Origin: Rubrivivax sp.
Lineage (GTDB): Bacteria; Pseudomonadota; Gammaproteobacteria; Burkholderiales; Burkholderiaceae_C
Length of the DNA stretch: 55,054 nt
Direction of reading: 5' to 3'
NCBI GenBank assembly: GCA_004210455.1
Contig: SEFA01000041.1
Coordinates: 1-55,054 of the forward strand
Below, in pieces: positions 37,223 through 49,035 of this stretch (the first letter of the stretch is position 1; the number at the start of each line of letters is the position of its first letter). Under the pieces are notes generated by a model. That model saw only the letters and a program-made list of their open reading frames with translations, did no database searches and was not told the DNA's origin. The position numbers were made by a program, and so were the translations under genes.

Positions 37223-37851
37223 ACGACCACATCGAACTTCCAAGGACCGGCGGCAGGCGCCGCGCGGCGCTGCTCGGCGGACTGGCGCTCGCAGCGATGC
37301 TCAGCGCCTGCGGCAGCCGCCCGCCGCCACCCACGCAGATGGACCTCGGCCCGGCTCCGGCGTGGCCGCAGCAGGCGCCGCTGGCCAAGCGTGTCGAGCT
37401 CCAGGCGGTCACCGCGGCGGAGACGCTGCAAGGCACGGGCATCGCGTACCGCCTCGCCGATTCCGATCCCTATGCGCGGCGCGTCTACCGCGACTCGCGC
37501 TGGGCCGCGCCGCTGCCGGTGCTCGTCGGGTCGCGGATGCGTCAGCAGATCGCCCGCGCACCAGTGGCCGCTGGCGCCGATCCCCAGGTGGTCATCGGCG
37601 TGACGCTGGAGCTCGAAGAGAGCCTCCAGAACTTCTCCAGCGCCTCGCGCAGCGACGTTCAGGTCAGGGTGATGGCGACCGCCGAGGACGGCACCCAGCG
37701 TGCGTTCGACCGGTCGGAGCCCGCCGGGGCGAGCGCCGAGGGCGCGGTGAAGGCGACGGCGGCGGCGGTCGATGCGCTCGGGCCGGAGATCGCGGCGTGG
37801 GCGGCCACCTTGTCGCCGCGAGTGCCGCAGCCGGGGCGCGGTCGACGTTGA
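37219..37851 (+). CDS. ABC-type transport auxiliary lipoprotein (PqiC/DUF330-like)
   Basis: This 210-residue protein has a signal peptide with a lipobox (M-L-S-A-C, cysteine near residue 31) and a body of the PqiC-like fold. In PqiABC a lipoprotein of this type sits at the outer membrane end of the MCE tunnel. No mlaC-like soluble carrier follows, so this exporter may use the lipoprotein instead. It ends the operon; the next gene converges 21 bases away. Confidence 0.85.
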   Translation: MNDHIELPRTGGRRRAALLGGLALAAMLSACGSRPPPPTQMDLGPAPAWPQQAPLAKRVELQAVTAAETLQGTGIAYRLADSDPYARRVYRDSRWAAPLPVLVGSRMRQQIARAPVAAGADPQVVIGVTLELEESLQNFSSASRSDVQVRVMATAEDGTQRAFDRSEPAGASAEGAVKATAAAVDALGPEIAAWAATLSPRVPQPGRGRR

Positions 37852-37872
37852 AGCGTCTGCGGCGGCGCGGCG

Positions 37873-38730
37873 TCAGTGCGACGCCGCGATCCCGCCGCCC
37901 ATGCGCTGCTGGCGCTGGCGCAGGAAGGCCTCGGCCATGCTGGATTCGGGCTGCAGGCGCTGCCCGATGTAGAGCTCCTGACGGCGCTCGGTGATCTGCG
38001 CGCGCAAGCGGTTGGCCATGATGCCGAGCGGATCCAGGCCGCGCTTCTCGGCGCGCTCGATCGACTCGCCCAGCTCATGCATCGTGTGGTTCTTCAGCAG
38101 CGCCAGGTGGGCCTGGACGACGCGCAGCCGTCCCTGCACCGAGCGCTCCGCACTGCGCAGCCATTCCATGACCGCGTCCGCGTCGCCGCCGCGCACCTTG
38201 ACCATGCTTTCGCCGGCGGCCAGCAGCAGGGCTTCGAGGCGATCGCGGTCGCAGGCCTCGTAGGCCTCGTTGACCTCGGCCATCTTGCGTTCGCGGTGCA
38301 TCCGCTGGGCGTCGTCCGGCGCGAGGTCCGGATGCAGCCGCTTCGCGGCGCGGCGGTAGAGGGTCTTCAGCGGCGGCGGACCGACCTGCACCAGACCGCC
38401 TTCAGGCTCGGCCGGCAGCGGCGCGCCGGCCGGCAGCACGGGCAGAAGCGGCATCGTCGTGGCACGGGGCGACTCGGGCGCGCGGGCATCGAGGCCGTTG
38501 CGCGCCAGCGCGTCGTGCAGGTAGCGCATCGCGCAGTAGAGCTGCGATTCCAGCGCGTCCAGCTCCATGTACAGCGGGCCCAGCGCGGCAACGTAGCGGT
38601 CGACGAAACGCTGCATGCGCTGGCGGCAGTCCGCGTACTCGGTTTCCTGCGACGCCAGGTAGCGCTGGAGCTCGGCCAACTGCTCGCGGCGGCGTTCGAA
38701 TTCGCGCGGCGTGATGGCCTGGCTGAGCAT
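37873..38730 (-). CDS. J-domain (DnaJ-like) protein
   Basis: This 285-residue protein has a central J-domain segment (T-L-Y-R-R-A-A-K-R-L-H-P-D-L-A, H-P-D near residue 156) followed by a helix with N-E-A-Y-E-A. Its N-terminal coiled-coil region (about 1-75) and helical C terminus lack the Gly/Phe and zinc-finger regions of DnaJ, so it is a class C co-chaperone that would stimulate an Hsp70 ATPase. Client unknown. I chose the ATG at 38730; the upstream codons in frame are unconvincing. Confidence 0.82.
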   Translation of the reverse strand: MLSQAITPREFERRREQLAELQRYLASQETEYADCRQRMQRFVDRYVAALGPLYMELDALESQLYCAMRYLHDALARNGLDARAPESPRATTMPLLPVLPAGAPLPAEPEGGLVQVGPPPLKTLYRRAAKRLHPDLAPDDAQRMHRERKMAEVNEAYEACDRDRLEALLLAAGESMVKVRGGDADAVMEWLRSAERSVQGRLRVVQAHLALLKNHTMHELGESIERAEKRGLDPLGIMANRLRAQITERRQELYIGQRLQPESSMAEAFLRQRQQRMGGGIAASH

Positions 38731-38802
38731 GTTGAGTGGAATCCCTGGATGTTCTGTTATTGACTGCCGATTCTGCCGTGTGCGCATGTCCCTTCAAAGC
38801 CC

Positions 38803-38828
38803 AAACAGCCCCTCCCGGGGCTGTTTTT
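38803..38828. terminator. Intrinsic terminator downstream of the pyrophosphatase gene
   Basis: AAACAGCCCC (38803-38812) pairs with GGGGCTGTTT (38817-38826) around a TCCC loop. T-runs lie on both strands, stronger on the plus side. It is placed to end the minus-strand hppA transcript before the J-domain gene. Confidence 0.7.
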
Positions 38829-38910
38829 CTCAGCGTTTTCACCGAGGACCGGGCGAGCGTCGCCCAGTCGGTGCGATCGTCTCTTGCCGGTCTGGGCCAT
38901 TCAGCGCGGT

Positions 38911-41118
<2,208 letters not shown>

Positions 41119-41494
41119 AAGGTTGTCTCCTCTCGCTGATTCTTTGATCCGTGAGACGGTTCCATCCAGCGGGCGCCGGGCCTGCGCGCACGCAACAGCA
41201 ACAGTCCGTCGAACGATGCTAAGCCCGTGAATAGTGCATGGCATGAGCGTTTACCAGCGGATCGACGGGGTTTGCAAGGCGGGTGTCAGGCTTTGCAGGG
41301 GCGAGCGGCAGGGGCGGGCAACAACTGGCCCCGGGCATGTCGTGTGCCTCACCCCGTAGCCTTTACAGGCGCCTGGAGCACGGCGCCCGAAGCCGGCGGA
41401 GCCGGTGCCCCTCGCCGCTCACAGTCTTCGCTTCGCTCAGGGTTCGCTTCGAGGGGCACCGGCTCCGCCGGCTTCTCCGGACCGGGGACCGCCG
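41119..41494. other. Intergenic region between hppA and the citrate-synthase gene
   Basis: This holds the hppA promoter (not localised) and a long inverted repeat (41389-41475) behind the citrate-synthase gene. No gene is supported here. Confidence 0.65.
41389..41475. repeat. 26-bp perfect inverted repeat downstream of the citrate-synthase gene
   Basis: Bases 41389-41414 are the exact reverse complement of 41450-41475, with a 35-base loop containing a TTCGCTTCGCT motif. It lies 19 bases past the stop of the minus-strand gene. No T-tract follows, so it may be a dispersed repeat or an mRNA 3'-end structure. Confidence 0.75.
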
Positions 41495-42712
41495 TCAGCG
41501 CTTGCGACGCTCCTTGCGAGGATCGATGGGCCGTGCGGCGCTCGGGCCGATGTAACGGCCGCGCGGCCGGATCACGGAATCGATGGCGAGCTGCTCCATG
41601 CTGTGGGCCAGCAGACCGACGCTGCGCGCAATCGCGAAGATCGCGAAGCCCGCGTCCGGCGGCAGCTTGTAACGCGCGACGAGCGCGGCCAGCGCCACGT
41701 CCATCGACGGCGGCAGGCCGGTGAGCGCGACGACGCGCTCGATCAGGCGTGCGATCGCAGCGGGCGGCTTGAAGTCCGCCATCAGCGACGCGGCGCGCGG
41801 ATCGCCGTCCGGATAGATGTGATGGCCGAATCCGGGCAGCGGCATCGCGGAGGCCAGGTAGCGGTCGACGACGACATCCGCACCGTCGCGCTCGACCTCG
41901 TCGAACAACGTGCGCACGCGTCCCGAGGCGTCGCCGTGCAGCGGGCCGGAGAAAGTGGTCAACCCCGCCAGCAGGCAGGCCGGCAGCGAGGCGCCGGTGG
42001 AGGCGGTGATGCGGGCGGAGAAGGCCGAGCTGGTGATCTCATGGTCAGCCGCCAGCACCAGCGTCTTGCGCAGCAGCGCGGCCACCGCGCGCGGCTGACC
42101 CCAGCCGCGTGCGAGGCGCTCGTGCAGCGGCAAGGTCTCTTCGTCGGTGGCGCCGAAGGCGACGGCCAGACGGCCGACCAGCGCCGACGCTTCGTCGATC
42201 AACACGCGAGGCATGCGGCCGCGCGTCGAATGCCCGGTGGCGGTGAGCGCCGCCAGTTCCGCGAACGCGCGGACGCGGCCGCCCGGCAGCGCGGCGACGA
42301 CCTCCAGCGCCGCGCGCGACGGCGAGCCCGATGCGACCGCGGGACTTGGAAAGGCCGGGGTCGTCTCGGCATTCCACAACAGCCGCGCCGCGTCCTCCAG
42401 CGTCGCGGTTGCGGCCAGCTCGACGACGTCGACGCCGCGGTAGAACGGACGTCCGCCCGAGAACGTCGAGACCGCCGTCGGAATGCTGGGTTCGGCGCCG
42501 AAGAGCGTCGTGGCGGCGAGCGTCTCGCGCGAGCGTCCCGTCTCCTTGCGCCGCACCAGCGCCTTCACGTCCTCGGCGCGGTACAGGCTGCGACGCGAGT
42601 CCTGCGGATCGGGCTCCACGCCGATGCGCCCGCGACTCACGTAGGCGTAGATCGTCTGCGCTCGCACCCCGAGCGCGTCGCGTGCTTCATCCAGCGTCAT
42701 CCAGGCGGCCAT
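41495..42712 (-). CDS. Citrate-synthase-family enzyme with N-terminal helix-turn-helix
   Basis: This 405-residue protein begins with an excisionase/MerR-like HTH (about residues 5-55: T-L-D-E-A-R-D-A-L-G-V-R-A-Q-T-I-Y-A-Y-V-S-R-G-R-I). It continues as a citrate-synthase fold with all three catalytic positions present: His in G-P-L-H-G-D-A, His in P-G-F-G-H-H-I-Y, and Asp in S-M-D-V-A-L. It may make or cleave citrate or a methylcitrate-like product, or sense such ligands and bind DNA. It diverges from a Bug-type binding protein gene, and two ATTGA-N-TCAAT dyads lie between them. ATG 42712 is used; 42700 is possible. Confidence 0.85.
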   Translation of the reverse strand: MAAWMTLDEARDALGVRAQTIYAYVSRGRIGVEPDPQDSRRSLYRAEDVKALVRRKETGRSRETLAATTLFGAEPSIPTAVSTFSGGRPFYRGVDVVELAATATLEDAARLLWNAETTPAFPSPAVASGSPSRAALEVVAALPGGRVRAFAELAALTATGHSTRGRMPRVLIDEASALVGRLAVAFGATDEETLPLHERLARGWGQPRAVAALLRKTLVLAADHEITSSAFSARITASTGASLPACLLAGLTTFSGPLHGDASGRVRTLFDEVERDGADVVVDRYLASAMPLPGFGHHIYPDGDPRAASLMADFKPPAAIARLIERVVALTGLPPSMDVALAALVARYKLPPDAGFAIFAIARSVGLLAHSMEQLAIDSVIRPRGRYIGPSAARPIDPRKERRKR

Positions 42713-42735
42713 CGGGTCGTCGTCTCGCTCAGCGT

Positions 42736-42751
42736 CATTGATGCGTCAATG
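42736..42751. promoter_or_regulatory. Putative operator near the citrate-synthase start
   Basis: CATTGA-TGCG-TCAATG is a perfect dyad 23 bases upstream of the HTH-citrate synthase ATG. It shares the ATTGA/TCAAT half-sites with 42855-42871. Confidence 0.5.
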
Positions 42752-42854
42752 TATTCGTCAACATTCAGCTTGTCCATGCATCGACCATCGCCCCAGGTTT
42801 ACCGATTCATTTGGGCTAATCGGGCAATGAATCGGTCGCCGATGCTTCAGATTG

Positions 42855-42871
42855 ATATTGATCGTCAATAT
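42855..42871. promoter_or_regulatory. Putative operator upstream of the Bug-protein gene
   Basis: ATATTGA-TCG-TCAATAT is a perfect 7-3-7 dyad in an AT-rich island. It shares half-sites with 42736-42751. The pair probably binds one regulator of the divergent genes. Confidence 0.55.
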
Positions 42872-42978
42872 TGACCCTGCATGTCGCCGCTGCCAGCATG
42901 AGCCCACGCGACATCGACGGAGTCCGACCAGAAGCCTCCGCGATGCCGGCCCTCATGCCCCTTCATGGAGACAACCGC

Positions 42979-43986
42979 ATGAACCGCATCCACCGCTTCC
43001 AGCCCGCCCGACACCGGACCGCGCTCGCCCTTGTCGGCGCCGCCGCCTTCGCCTTCCTCGGGTCTTCCGCCGCCTCCGATGCGCTCGCACAGGGCGAGGC
43101 TTTCCCGTCCAAGGCGATCACGATCGTGGTCGGTTCCAGCCCCGGCAGCACCACCGACGGCCTGGCGCGCGCCATCGGCGCGGAGATCACCGCCGCGACC
43201 AAGGTGCCGGTGATCGTCGAGAACAAGGCCGGCGCCAGCGGTGGCATCGCCGCGCAGGCGGTGGCCCGCTCGGCCGCCGACGGCTACACGCTGTTCATCA
43301 CGACCAACACGACGCAGGCCGCCAACCCGCACCTGTTCCGCAAACTCGCGTACGACCCGGTGAAGGACTTCGCCCCCGTCGGCGCGCTGGTGAAGGGCTA
43401 CCTGCTGCTGGTGACGAATCCGCGCATCCCGGCACGCAACGTGACCGAGCTCAGCGCGATCGCGAAGAAGCAGCAGCTCACTTTCGGCGCGGGCAGTTCG
43501 TCGGCCCGCGTGGCGGCGGAACTGTTCCAGCAGATGACGCAGACGCAGCTGACCTATGTGCCGTACAAGGCCAACCCGCAGGCGATGGTCGACCTGGTCG
43601 GCGGTCAGGTCGACCTGATGATCGTGGACCTGACCACCAGCCTGCCGCAGGTGAAGGCCGGCAAGCTCAAGGCGCTGGGCGTCAGCAGCCCCAAGCGTTC
43701 GCCGCTGGTGCCGGACCTGCCGACCATCGCCGAAGCGGGGCTGCCCGGCTACGAGATCAGCTACTGGAACGCGGTCTACGCGCCCGCGGGCACGCCGGCG
43801 CCCGTGGTCGAGCGCATCAACGCGCTGATGCAGAAGGCGATGACCGCGGAGCCGGTGAAGCGCTTCGTCGAGCAGAACGGCATGGAGCCCTTCACGTCGA
43901 CGCCGGCGGAGCTCGCCAGCTTCCAGGCCGCCGAATACAAGCGCTGGGGCGCCGTCATCAAGACGGCCGGCATCCAGCCTGAATGA
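42979..43986 (+). CDS. Bug-family (TctC-like) periplasmic solute-binding protein
   Basis: This 335-residue protein has a signal peptide (ending near D-A-L-A-Q, residue 38) and the tripartite-tricarboxylate receptor fold: F-P-S-K-A-I-T-I-V-V near the start, then G-S-T-T-D-G-L-A-R and V-V-E-N-K-A-G-A-S-G-G-I-A-A-Q. These receptors are greatly expanded in Burkholderiales and bind carboxylates and many other ligands. No TctA/TctB membrane genes are adjacent. GGAG precedes the ATG. It runs in the same direction as the hydroxyacid dehydrogenase. Confidence 0.92.
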   Translation: MNRIHRFQPARHRTALALVGAAAFAFLGSSAASDALAQGEAFPSKAITIVVGSSPGSTTDGLARAIGAEITAATKVPVIVENKAGASGGIAAQAVARSAADGYTLFITTNTTQAANPHLFRKLAYDPVKDFAPVGALVKGYLLLVTNPRIPARNVTELSAIAKKQQLTFGAGSSSARVAAELFQQMTQTQLTYVPYKANPQAMVDLVGGQVDLMIVDLTTSLPQVKAGKLKALGVSSPKRSPLVPDLPTIAEAGLPGYEISYWNAVYAPAGTPAPVVERINALMQKAMTAEPVKRFVEQNGMEPFTSTPAELASFQAAEYKRWGAVIKTAGIQPE

Positions 43987-44071
43987 CACCCGATGAGCTC
44001 ATCCGATGAGTCCGAAGAACTCGGTGAGCTCGAGCGACACCTTTCCGATCCTTCCTGAAGTAGAGAGCGCC

Positions 44072-45025
44072 ATGAAGCCGAACATCCTGCAACTCAACCC
44101 CATCCTCGTGCCTGCGATCAACGCGGAGCTGGACGCGCTGTACACGATGCACCGGCTCTACGAGCAGGCCGATCCGGACGCCTATCTCGCGACGCACGGC
44201 GCGACGCTGCGCGGCGTGATCACCGGCGGGCACACCGGCATCTCGCGCGCGATGATGGAACGGCTGCCGGCGCTGGAGGTCGTCGCGGTGAACGGCGTCG
44301 GCACGGACGCCGTGGACATCGCGTACGCCCGCTCGCGCGGGCTGCCGGTGACCGGCACCTTCGGCGCGCTGACCGAGGACGTCGCGGACATGGCGCTGGC
44401 GCTGCTGCTGGCGACGGCGCGCCATGTCGCCTCGGTGGACCGCTTCGTGCGCGGCGGCCTGTGGCCCAAGTTCCCGCAGCCGAACGCGATCCCGCTGGCG
44501 CGTCGCGTGAGCGGGATGCGCGTGGGCATCGTGGGTCTGGGGCGCGTGGGGCGCGCGGTGGCGGAACGCGTCGGGGCCTTCGGCTGCCCGGTGCGCTACA
44601 CCGACCTGAAGGAGATCGCCGGCGTGCCGTGGGCCTTCGAGTCCGATCTCGTGCAGTTGGCCCGCGACAGCGACGCGCTGATCGTCTGCGCCGCCGCGGA
44701 CAGGGCCCGCGACCTGATCGACGCCCCGGTGCTGGACGCGATCGGGCCGCGCGGCTTCCTGATCAACGTCGCGCGCGGACGCCTGGTGAAGGAATCCGAC
44801 CTCGTGAAGGCGCTGCAGGAGAAGCGCATCGCCGGCGCGGGACTGGACGTCTTCGCCGACGAGCCCAACGTGCCGCCGGCGCTGCTGGACCTCGACAACG
44901 TCGTGCTGCAGGCGCATCGCGCCAGCGCGACCGAGGAAACCCGCGCCGCGATGGGCCGGATGGTGCTGGAGAGCCTGGCGCAGGCGCTGGCCGGCCAAAG
45001 GCCGGCGCACAGCCTGACGACTTGA
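44072..45025 (+). CDS. D-isomer-specific 2-hydroxyacid dehydrogenase
   Basis: This 317-residue NAD(P)-dependent enzyme has a Rossmann motif (V-G-I-V-G-L-G-R-V-G-R) and the catalytic Arg (I-N-V-A-R-G), Glu (D-V-F-A-D-E-P) and His (Q-A-H-R-A-S). It would reduce a 2-oxoacid such as glyoxylate or hydroxypyruvate, or work in reverse. The ATG at 44072 with AGAGAG upstream is preferred; a longer frame adds 22 residues. It ends three bases from the convergent lipoprotein gene. With the Bug protein and citrate-synthase homologue it suggests a carboxylate-utilisation unit. Confidence 0.9.
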   Translation: MKPNILQLNPILVPAINAELDALYTMHRLYEQADPDAYLATHGATLRGVITGGHTGISRAMMERLPALEVVAVNGVGTDAVDIAYARSRGLPVTGTFGALTEDVADMALALLLATARHVASVDRFVRGGLWPKFPQPNAIPLARRVSGMRVGIVGLGRVGRAVAERVGAFGCPVRYTDLKEIAGVPWAFESDLVQLARDSDALIVCAAADRARDLIDAPVLDAIGPRGFLINVARGRLVKESDLVKALQEKRIAGAGLDVFADEPNVPPALLDLDNVVLQAHRASATEETRAAMGRMVLESLAQALAGQRPAHSLTT

Positions 45026-45028
45026 TCT

Positions 45029-48000
45029 TCAGGGCTGGAAGGCGGTGACCATCACCGCGTTGCCGCTGGTCATGGCCAGTTGGCCGTTCGACAGCACGGC
45101 GACGCCTTCCACGGTGTTCAGGTTGGCGGGCAGCCAGCCGGGCATCGTGCGGCGGCTGTTGTCGCTGGCCAGCACCTTCTCCAGCCAGCCGTCGGTGCGC
45201 AGGCGCAGCACGCCATAGTTGGCGGCGATGTAGAGCTCGCCGCTGACCGGATCCAGCGCCAGGCCCATTGGCGCCCACGCGCAGTTCGCGCCCAGGGGGC
45301 CGTCCACGTCGCAGTAGGAGCCGTTGGCCCGTCCGGCGATCGTCGTGACAACGCCGGCGGGCGTGATCTTGCGGATCCTGGCGTTGCCGTAATCCGAGAC
45401 ATAGACGGTGCCGTCCGGCGCGGCGGTCAGGTGGCTCGGGAAGTTGAAGTAGGCGCCGTTGCCCGTGCCGTCCTGGAAGTTGGGATAGCCGCCGATGCCG
45501 GCGATCGTCGAGACGACGCCCGCCGGTGTGATCTTGCGGATCGCGTGGTTGAAGTCGGCCACGTAGACGTTGCGCGCGGCGTCGACCGCCACGCCCAGCG
45601 GCGAGTAGAAACGCGCCTGCGCCGCCGGGCCGTTGGCGTAGCCCATCGTGCCTTCCTCGCCGGCCAGCACGCTCTGCGTGCCGTCGGGCGCGACCTTGCG
45701 GATCACGTTCATGAACGAGTCGGCGACGTACACGTTCTCCTGGTCGTCCACCGCCACGCCGCCCAGGCGCGGGATGGACCGCAGGTAGGGCGTCGTGCCG
45801 TAGATCTGCACCGAATTGCTGGAGAACACCGCCAGCGTCGTGACCTGGCCGCTGGGCGAGATCTTGCGCAGCGCGTGGTTCATGCCGTCGGCGACGTAGA
45901 TCGCGCCGCTCGGACCTTGCGCGATGCCCGAGGTGCCCCAGAACGCGGCCGCATTGGCGGCGCCGTCGATCCGCGCGAAGGCGGGCGGTGTGCCGGCGAT
46001 CGTGGTGAGCGAGAAGTCGGCGTTGATGCGCTGGATGACGTTCTGATAGGCGTCGGCGACGACCACCGTGCCGTCCGGCGCCACCGCGATCGCGCGCAGG
46101 CGGCCGGCCGACAGCACCGGCAGGGTGCTCACCAGGCCCGCGGGCGTGATCTTGCGGATTTTCCCGTCGTCCTGCAGCACGAGGACCGTGCCGTCCGCGG
46201 CGACCGCGATGTCGCGGATCCAGGTGAAATCGGCGGCGGCGCCCTGGCCGTCCGTCGTCTGGTACGGCAGCCCGTTGTAGACCCGGCCGGCGACGGTGGT
46301 GACCGTGCCGTTGGCGCTGACCTTGCGGATGCGGTTCGATTCCGCGACGTAGAGCGCGCCGGCGGCGTCGTAGCCGATGCTGTACGTCCCGTTGAAGGTG
46401 GCGGCGATGCCCTGGCCGTCGGCGCCGTTGCCGGCGTACGCGTTGAGCACGCCTGCAAGGTAGGTAACGGTGCCGTCGGTCTCGAGGCGGCGGATCACGC
46501 TCGATCCCGCGAATGCCAGCGCGCCGTCGGCCGCGCGCGCCACGCCACCGATCGCCAGGTCGACGCCGACGGGCGTCGTGGTCCAGTTGGTCGGGTTCAG
46601 GAGGGTGCCGTCGGCAGAGACGCGCTGCAGCCCGCCGCAGGTCATGAACAGATCGAGCGCGCCGTTGTCGTACGGCGCGAGGTAGGCGCTGGTGTCGTCC
46701 CCCCAGACGCCGCAATTGTCGTAGCGCAGCTTGACTGTCGAGACGACGCCCTGCGGCGTCAGCTTGCGCACGGCGGAGTTGCCCGCGTCACCGATGAACA
46801 GGTTGCCCGCGGCGTCGAACGCCAGGCGGTTGGGCGATCTGAACCGGGCCTGCAGCGCGGGACCGTCGACGCGGGTCTCGCTGACGCTTTCCCCGGCCAG
46901 TTGCTTGAGTACCTGGCGCGGTCCGACGCTGATCGTGCCGGTGGCGCTGGAGGTGAGGCCGTATTGGTTCTTGACCGTCAGGGTCACCGTGTAGGTGCCC
47001 GTCGCCGGGAAGGTGTGGATCACGCCGCCGTAAGTGGTGGAGGCCGGGGAGCCGTCCCCGAAATCCCAGCGGTAATCGAAGACGACGTTGCTCGGGTTGG
47101 TGTTGTCGCCGGTCACGTTGCCGGACAGGTAGACGGACGCGCTGGCTTCGCCGGGCTTCACCGATGTCTGGGAGACGGACAAGGTCAGTCCCGACGGCAC
47201 GGTGGGCTCCTGCACGGTCACCGAGAAGGTCGCGACCGCGGTGGCGCCGGTGGTGTTGCGTCGGGTGGCCTTCACCTCGTAGGTGCCCGTCTTCTTGAAC
47301 GAGACGTAGTTGTACGTGGGGGAAATCGACGCGAAGGCTTGGCCGTCCACCTCCAGCGAGACGCTCTCGCCGGCCTCGAGCGCGGGCGAGACAGTGACCG
47401 GCGCGCCGTTTTGCAGGTAGACCAGCGCCGGTGCGGAGATGCTCAGCGTCGGCGCGTCGGTGGAGACGTTGACGGTCGTGCTGGCGCGGCGCTTGATGCC
47501 GTTGTCATAGGTGGCGACCACCGAGATGGTGTACTGCCCCTTGGCCGCGTAGGCGAGCTGGGGATTGGCGCCTTGCGCGGTACGCCCGTCGCCGAAGTCC
47601 CAGTCGAACTGCACGGGGGTGAGCGAGAGGCTGGACGCCCACACCGTGACGGGCTGCCCGACGGAGTAGACGCCGGCATTGGCGGCCTGGACGCTCAGGC
47701 CGTCGGGGCTTTCCACGACGACGAAGGTCGAGGCCTCCGCGCGCTTGCCCGCAGCATCCGTCACCGTGAGCAGCACCGAGTAGCGCGACGCCGAGGCGAA
47801 GGCGTGATCGACGACTGCGCCGGCCGCGGCGCCGCCGAGGGTGACGCCGTCGCCGAAGGCCCACTGGTAGGTGTAGGGGGCCGTGCCACCGGTGGCGGCG
47901 CTGGTGAACTTGATCGAGCCGCCGGTCACCGTCGCGGCGGGTGCCACGCCGGAGATGGTCACGCCCAGCGGCACCGGCGGCGGTGTGCCGTTCGCGCCTG

Positions 48001-48115
48001 CGTCGGACCCACCGCCGCCGCCACCGCCACCGCATGCGGCAAGCGCCATCATGAGTACGACAGCCAGCAGTCGCGCCGCCCAGGCGGGCGCGCGCAAGAT
48101 ATTCATCCCGAGCAT
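45029..48115 (-). CDS. Large lipoprotein with PKD domains and NHL repeats
   Basis: This 1028-residue protein has a lipoprotein signal (M-A-L-A-A-C) followed by a run of glycines. Three or more PKD-like domains follow (W-A-F-G-D-G, W-D-F-G-D-G, W-D-F-G-D-G-S), and then a long series of NHL-type beta-propeller repeats, each with an R-K-x-x-P-x-G-x-V-x-T-x-A-G pattern and V-Y-V-A-D/S linkers. The region after about residue 500 is nearly all NHL. It is probably surface- or periplasm-exposed and binding in function, not catalytic. The ATG at 48115 has GGGAG upstream. Confidence 0.87.
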   Translation of the reverse strand: MLGMNILRAPAWAARLLAVVLMMALAACGGGGGGGGSDAGANGTPPPVPLGVTISGVAPAATVTGGSIKFTSAATGGTAPYTYQWAFGDGVTLGGAAAGAVVDHAFASASRYSVLLTVTDAAGKRAEASTFVVVESPDGLSVQAANAGVYSVGQPVTVWASSLSLTPVQFDWDFGDGRTAQGANPQLAYAAKGQYTISVVATYDNGIKRRASTTVNVSTDAPTLSISAPALVYLQNGAPVTVSPALEAGESVSLEVDGQAFASISPTYNYVSFKKTGTYEVKATRRNTTGATAVATFSVTVQEPTVPSGLTLSVSQTSVKPGEASASVYLSGNVTGDNTNPSNVVFDYRWDFGDGSPASTTYGGVIHTFPATGTYTVTLTVKNQYGLTSSATGTISVGPRQVLKQLAGESVSETRVDGPALQARFRSPNRLAFDAAGNLFIGDAGNSAVRKLTPQGVVSTVKLRYDNCGVWGDDTSAYLAPYDNGALDLFMTCGGLQRVSADGTLLNPTNWTTTPVGVDLAIGGVARAADGALAFAGSSVIRRLETDGTVTYLAGVLNAYAGNGADGQGIAATFNGTYSIGYDAAGALYVAESNRIRKVSANGTVTTVAGRVYNGLPYQTTDGQGAAADFTWIRDIAVAADGTVLVLQDDGKIRKITPAGLVSTLPVLSAGRLRAIAVAPDGTVVVADAYQNVIQRINADFSLTTIAGTPPAFARIDGAANAAAFWGTSGIAQGPSGAIYVADGMNHALRKISPSGQVTTLAVFSSNSVQIYGTTPYLRSIPRLGGVAVDDQENVYVADSFMNVIRKVAPDGTQSVLAGEEGTMGYANGPAAQARFYSPLGVAVDAARNVYVADFNHAIRKITPAGVVSTIAGIGGYPNFQDGTGNGAYFNFPSHLTAAPDGTVYVSDYGNARIRKITPAGVVTTIAGRANGSYCDVDGPLGANCAWAPMGLALDPVSGELYIAANYGVLRLRTDGWLEKVLASDNSRRTMPGWLPANLNTVEGVAVLSNGQLAMTSGNAVMVTAFQP

Positions 48116-48380
48116 GGTCAACTCCCTCGCAGGCGCGCATCCGGCGCCGAATCTGTCTTGTTTGTTTCCCGCGTGTGACGAATTTGGCACATCGCGGCGG
48201 GCCGGATTCTGCACGAGCGGCGCCGCGAAACTCTCCGGCCGATGGGGGATGTCGGCCCCGCGAACGCGGGGGGGCAGGGCCGTCGTCAGGCCGGTATCAG
48301 GGGAACCTCTAGAATCGCGTTTTCTCCGGATTCCTCCGGATTGCCCCGGAATTCCCCCGCATCCACCGCTGTCCACCACC

Positions 48381-48920
48381 ATGAGCCTGCACAAAGTCAC
48401 CCCCGGCGCGAAGGCGCCCGAGCAGTTCAACGTCGTCATCGAGATCCCGATGAACGCCGACCCGATCAAGTACGAGGTCGACAAGGAAAGCGGCGCGCTG
48501 TTCGTCGACCGCTTCATGACGACGGCGATGCACTATCCGTGCAACTACGGCTACGTGCCGCAGACGCTGGCCGACGACGGCGATCCGGTCGACGTGCTGG
48601 TGATCACGCCCTTCCCGCTGACGCCCGGCGTGGTCGTCACCTGCCGCGCCATCGGCGTGCTGCAGATGGACGACGAAGCCGGCGGCGATGCCAAGCTGCT
48701 GGCCGTGCCCACCACCAAGATCCTGCCGATCTACGAGCACTGGACCAAGCCCGAGGACATCAACCAGATGCGCCTGAAGGCGATTCAGCACTTCTTCGAG
48801 CACTACAAGGACCTCGAAGCGGGCAAGTGGGTGAAGGTCAAGGGCTGGGAAGGCCCGGAACAGGCCAAGAAGGAAATCACCGACGGCATGGCCAACTACG
48901 CGAAGGCGCAGCAAGGCTGA
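48381..48920 (+). CDS. ppa: Soluble inorganic pyrophosphatase
   Basis: This 179-residue family I enzyme hydrolyses pyrophosphate in the cytoplasm. The active-site residues are present: E-I-P near residue 21, K-Y-E-V-D-K, and [10 protein letters not shown] with the metal-binding aspartates. The genome thus carries both this and the membrane HppA. The leader contains a repeated TCCGGATT motif (48326-48342). Confidence 0.96.
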   Translation: MSLHKVTPGAKAPEQFNVVIEIPMNADPIKYEVDKESGALFVDRFMTTAMHYPCNYGYVPQTLADDGDPVDVLVITPFPLTPGVVVTCRAIGVLQMDDEAGGDAKLLAVPTTKILPIYEHWTKPEDINQMRLKAIQHFFEHYKDLEAGKWVKVKGWEGPEQAKKEITDGMANYAKAQQG

Positions 48921-48956
48921 GCGACGAGGCCTCCCAGGGAGGTCTGAAGGACAAGG

Positions 48957-48982
48957 ACAAGGCGCCCCGAGGGGCGCCTTGT
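48957..48982. terminator. Intrinsic terminator after ppa
   Basis: ACAAGGCGCCCC pairs perfectly with GGGGCGCCTTGT (48971-48982) and is followed by CGTTTCTT. It sits between ppa and the convergent DUF482 gene. Confidence 0.7.
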
Positions 48983-49035
48983 CGTTTCTTGCTCCGATAC
49001 GCTCACCGCGCCATCCGGGCCGCCGTCTTCAAACT

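Noticed and set aside
41227-41724. Plus-strand ORFs over the inverted repeat near 41400
   Set aside because: They arise from the GC-rich repeat and from the antisense of the citrate-synthase gene, with no domain or ribosome binding site.
45080-48178. 1032-codon plus-strand frame antisense to the PKD/NHL lipoprotein
   Set aside because: It mirrors the repeats of the real gene as low-complexity Arg/Ala/Val-rich sequence and has no signal or domain.
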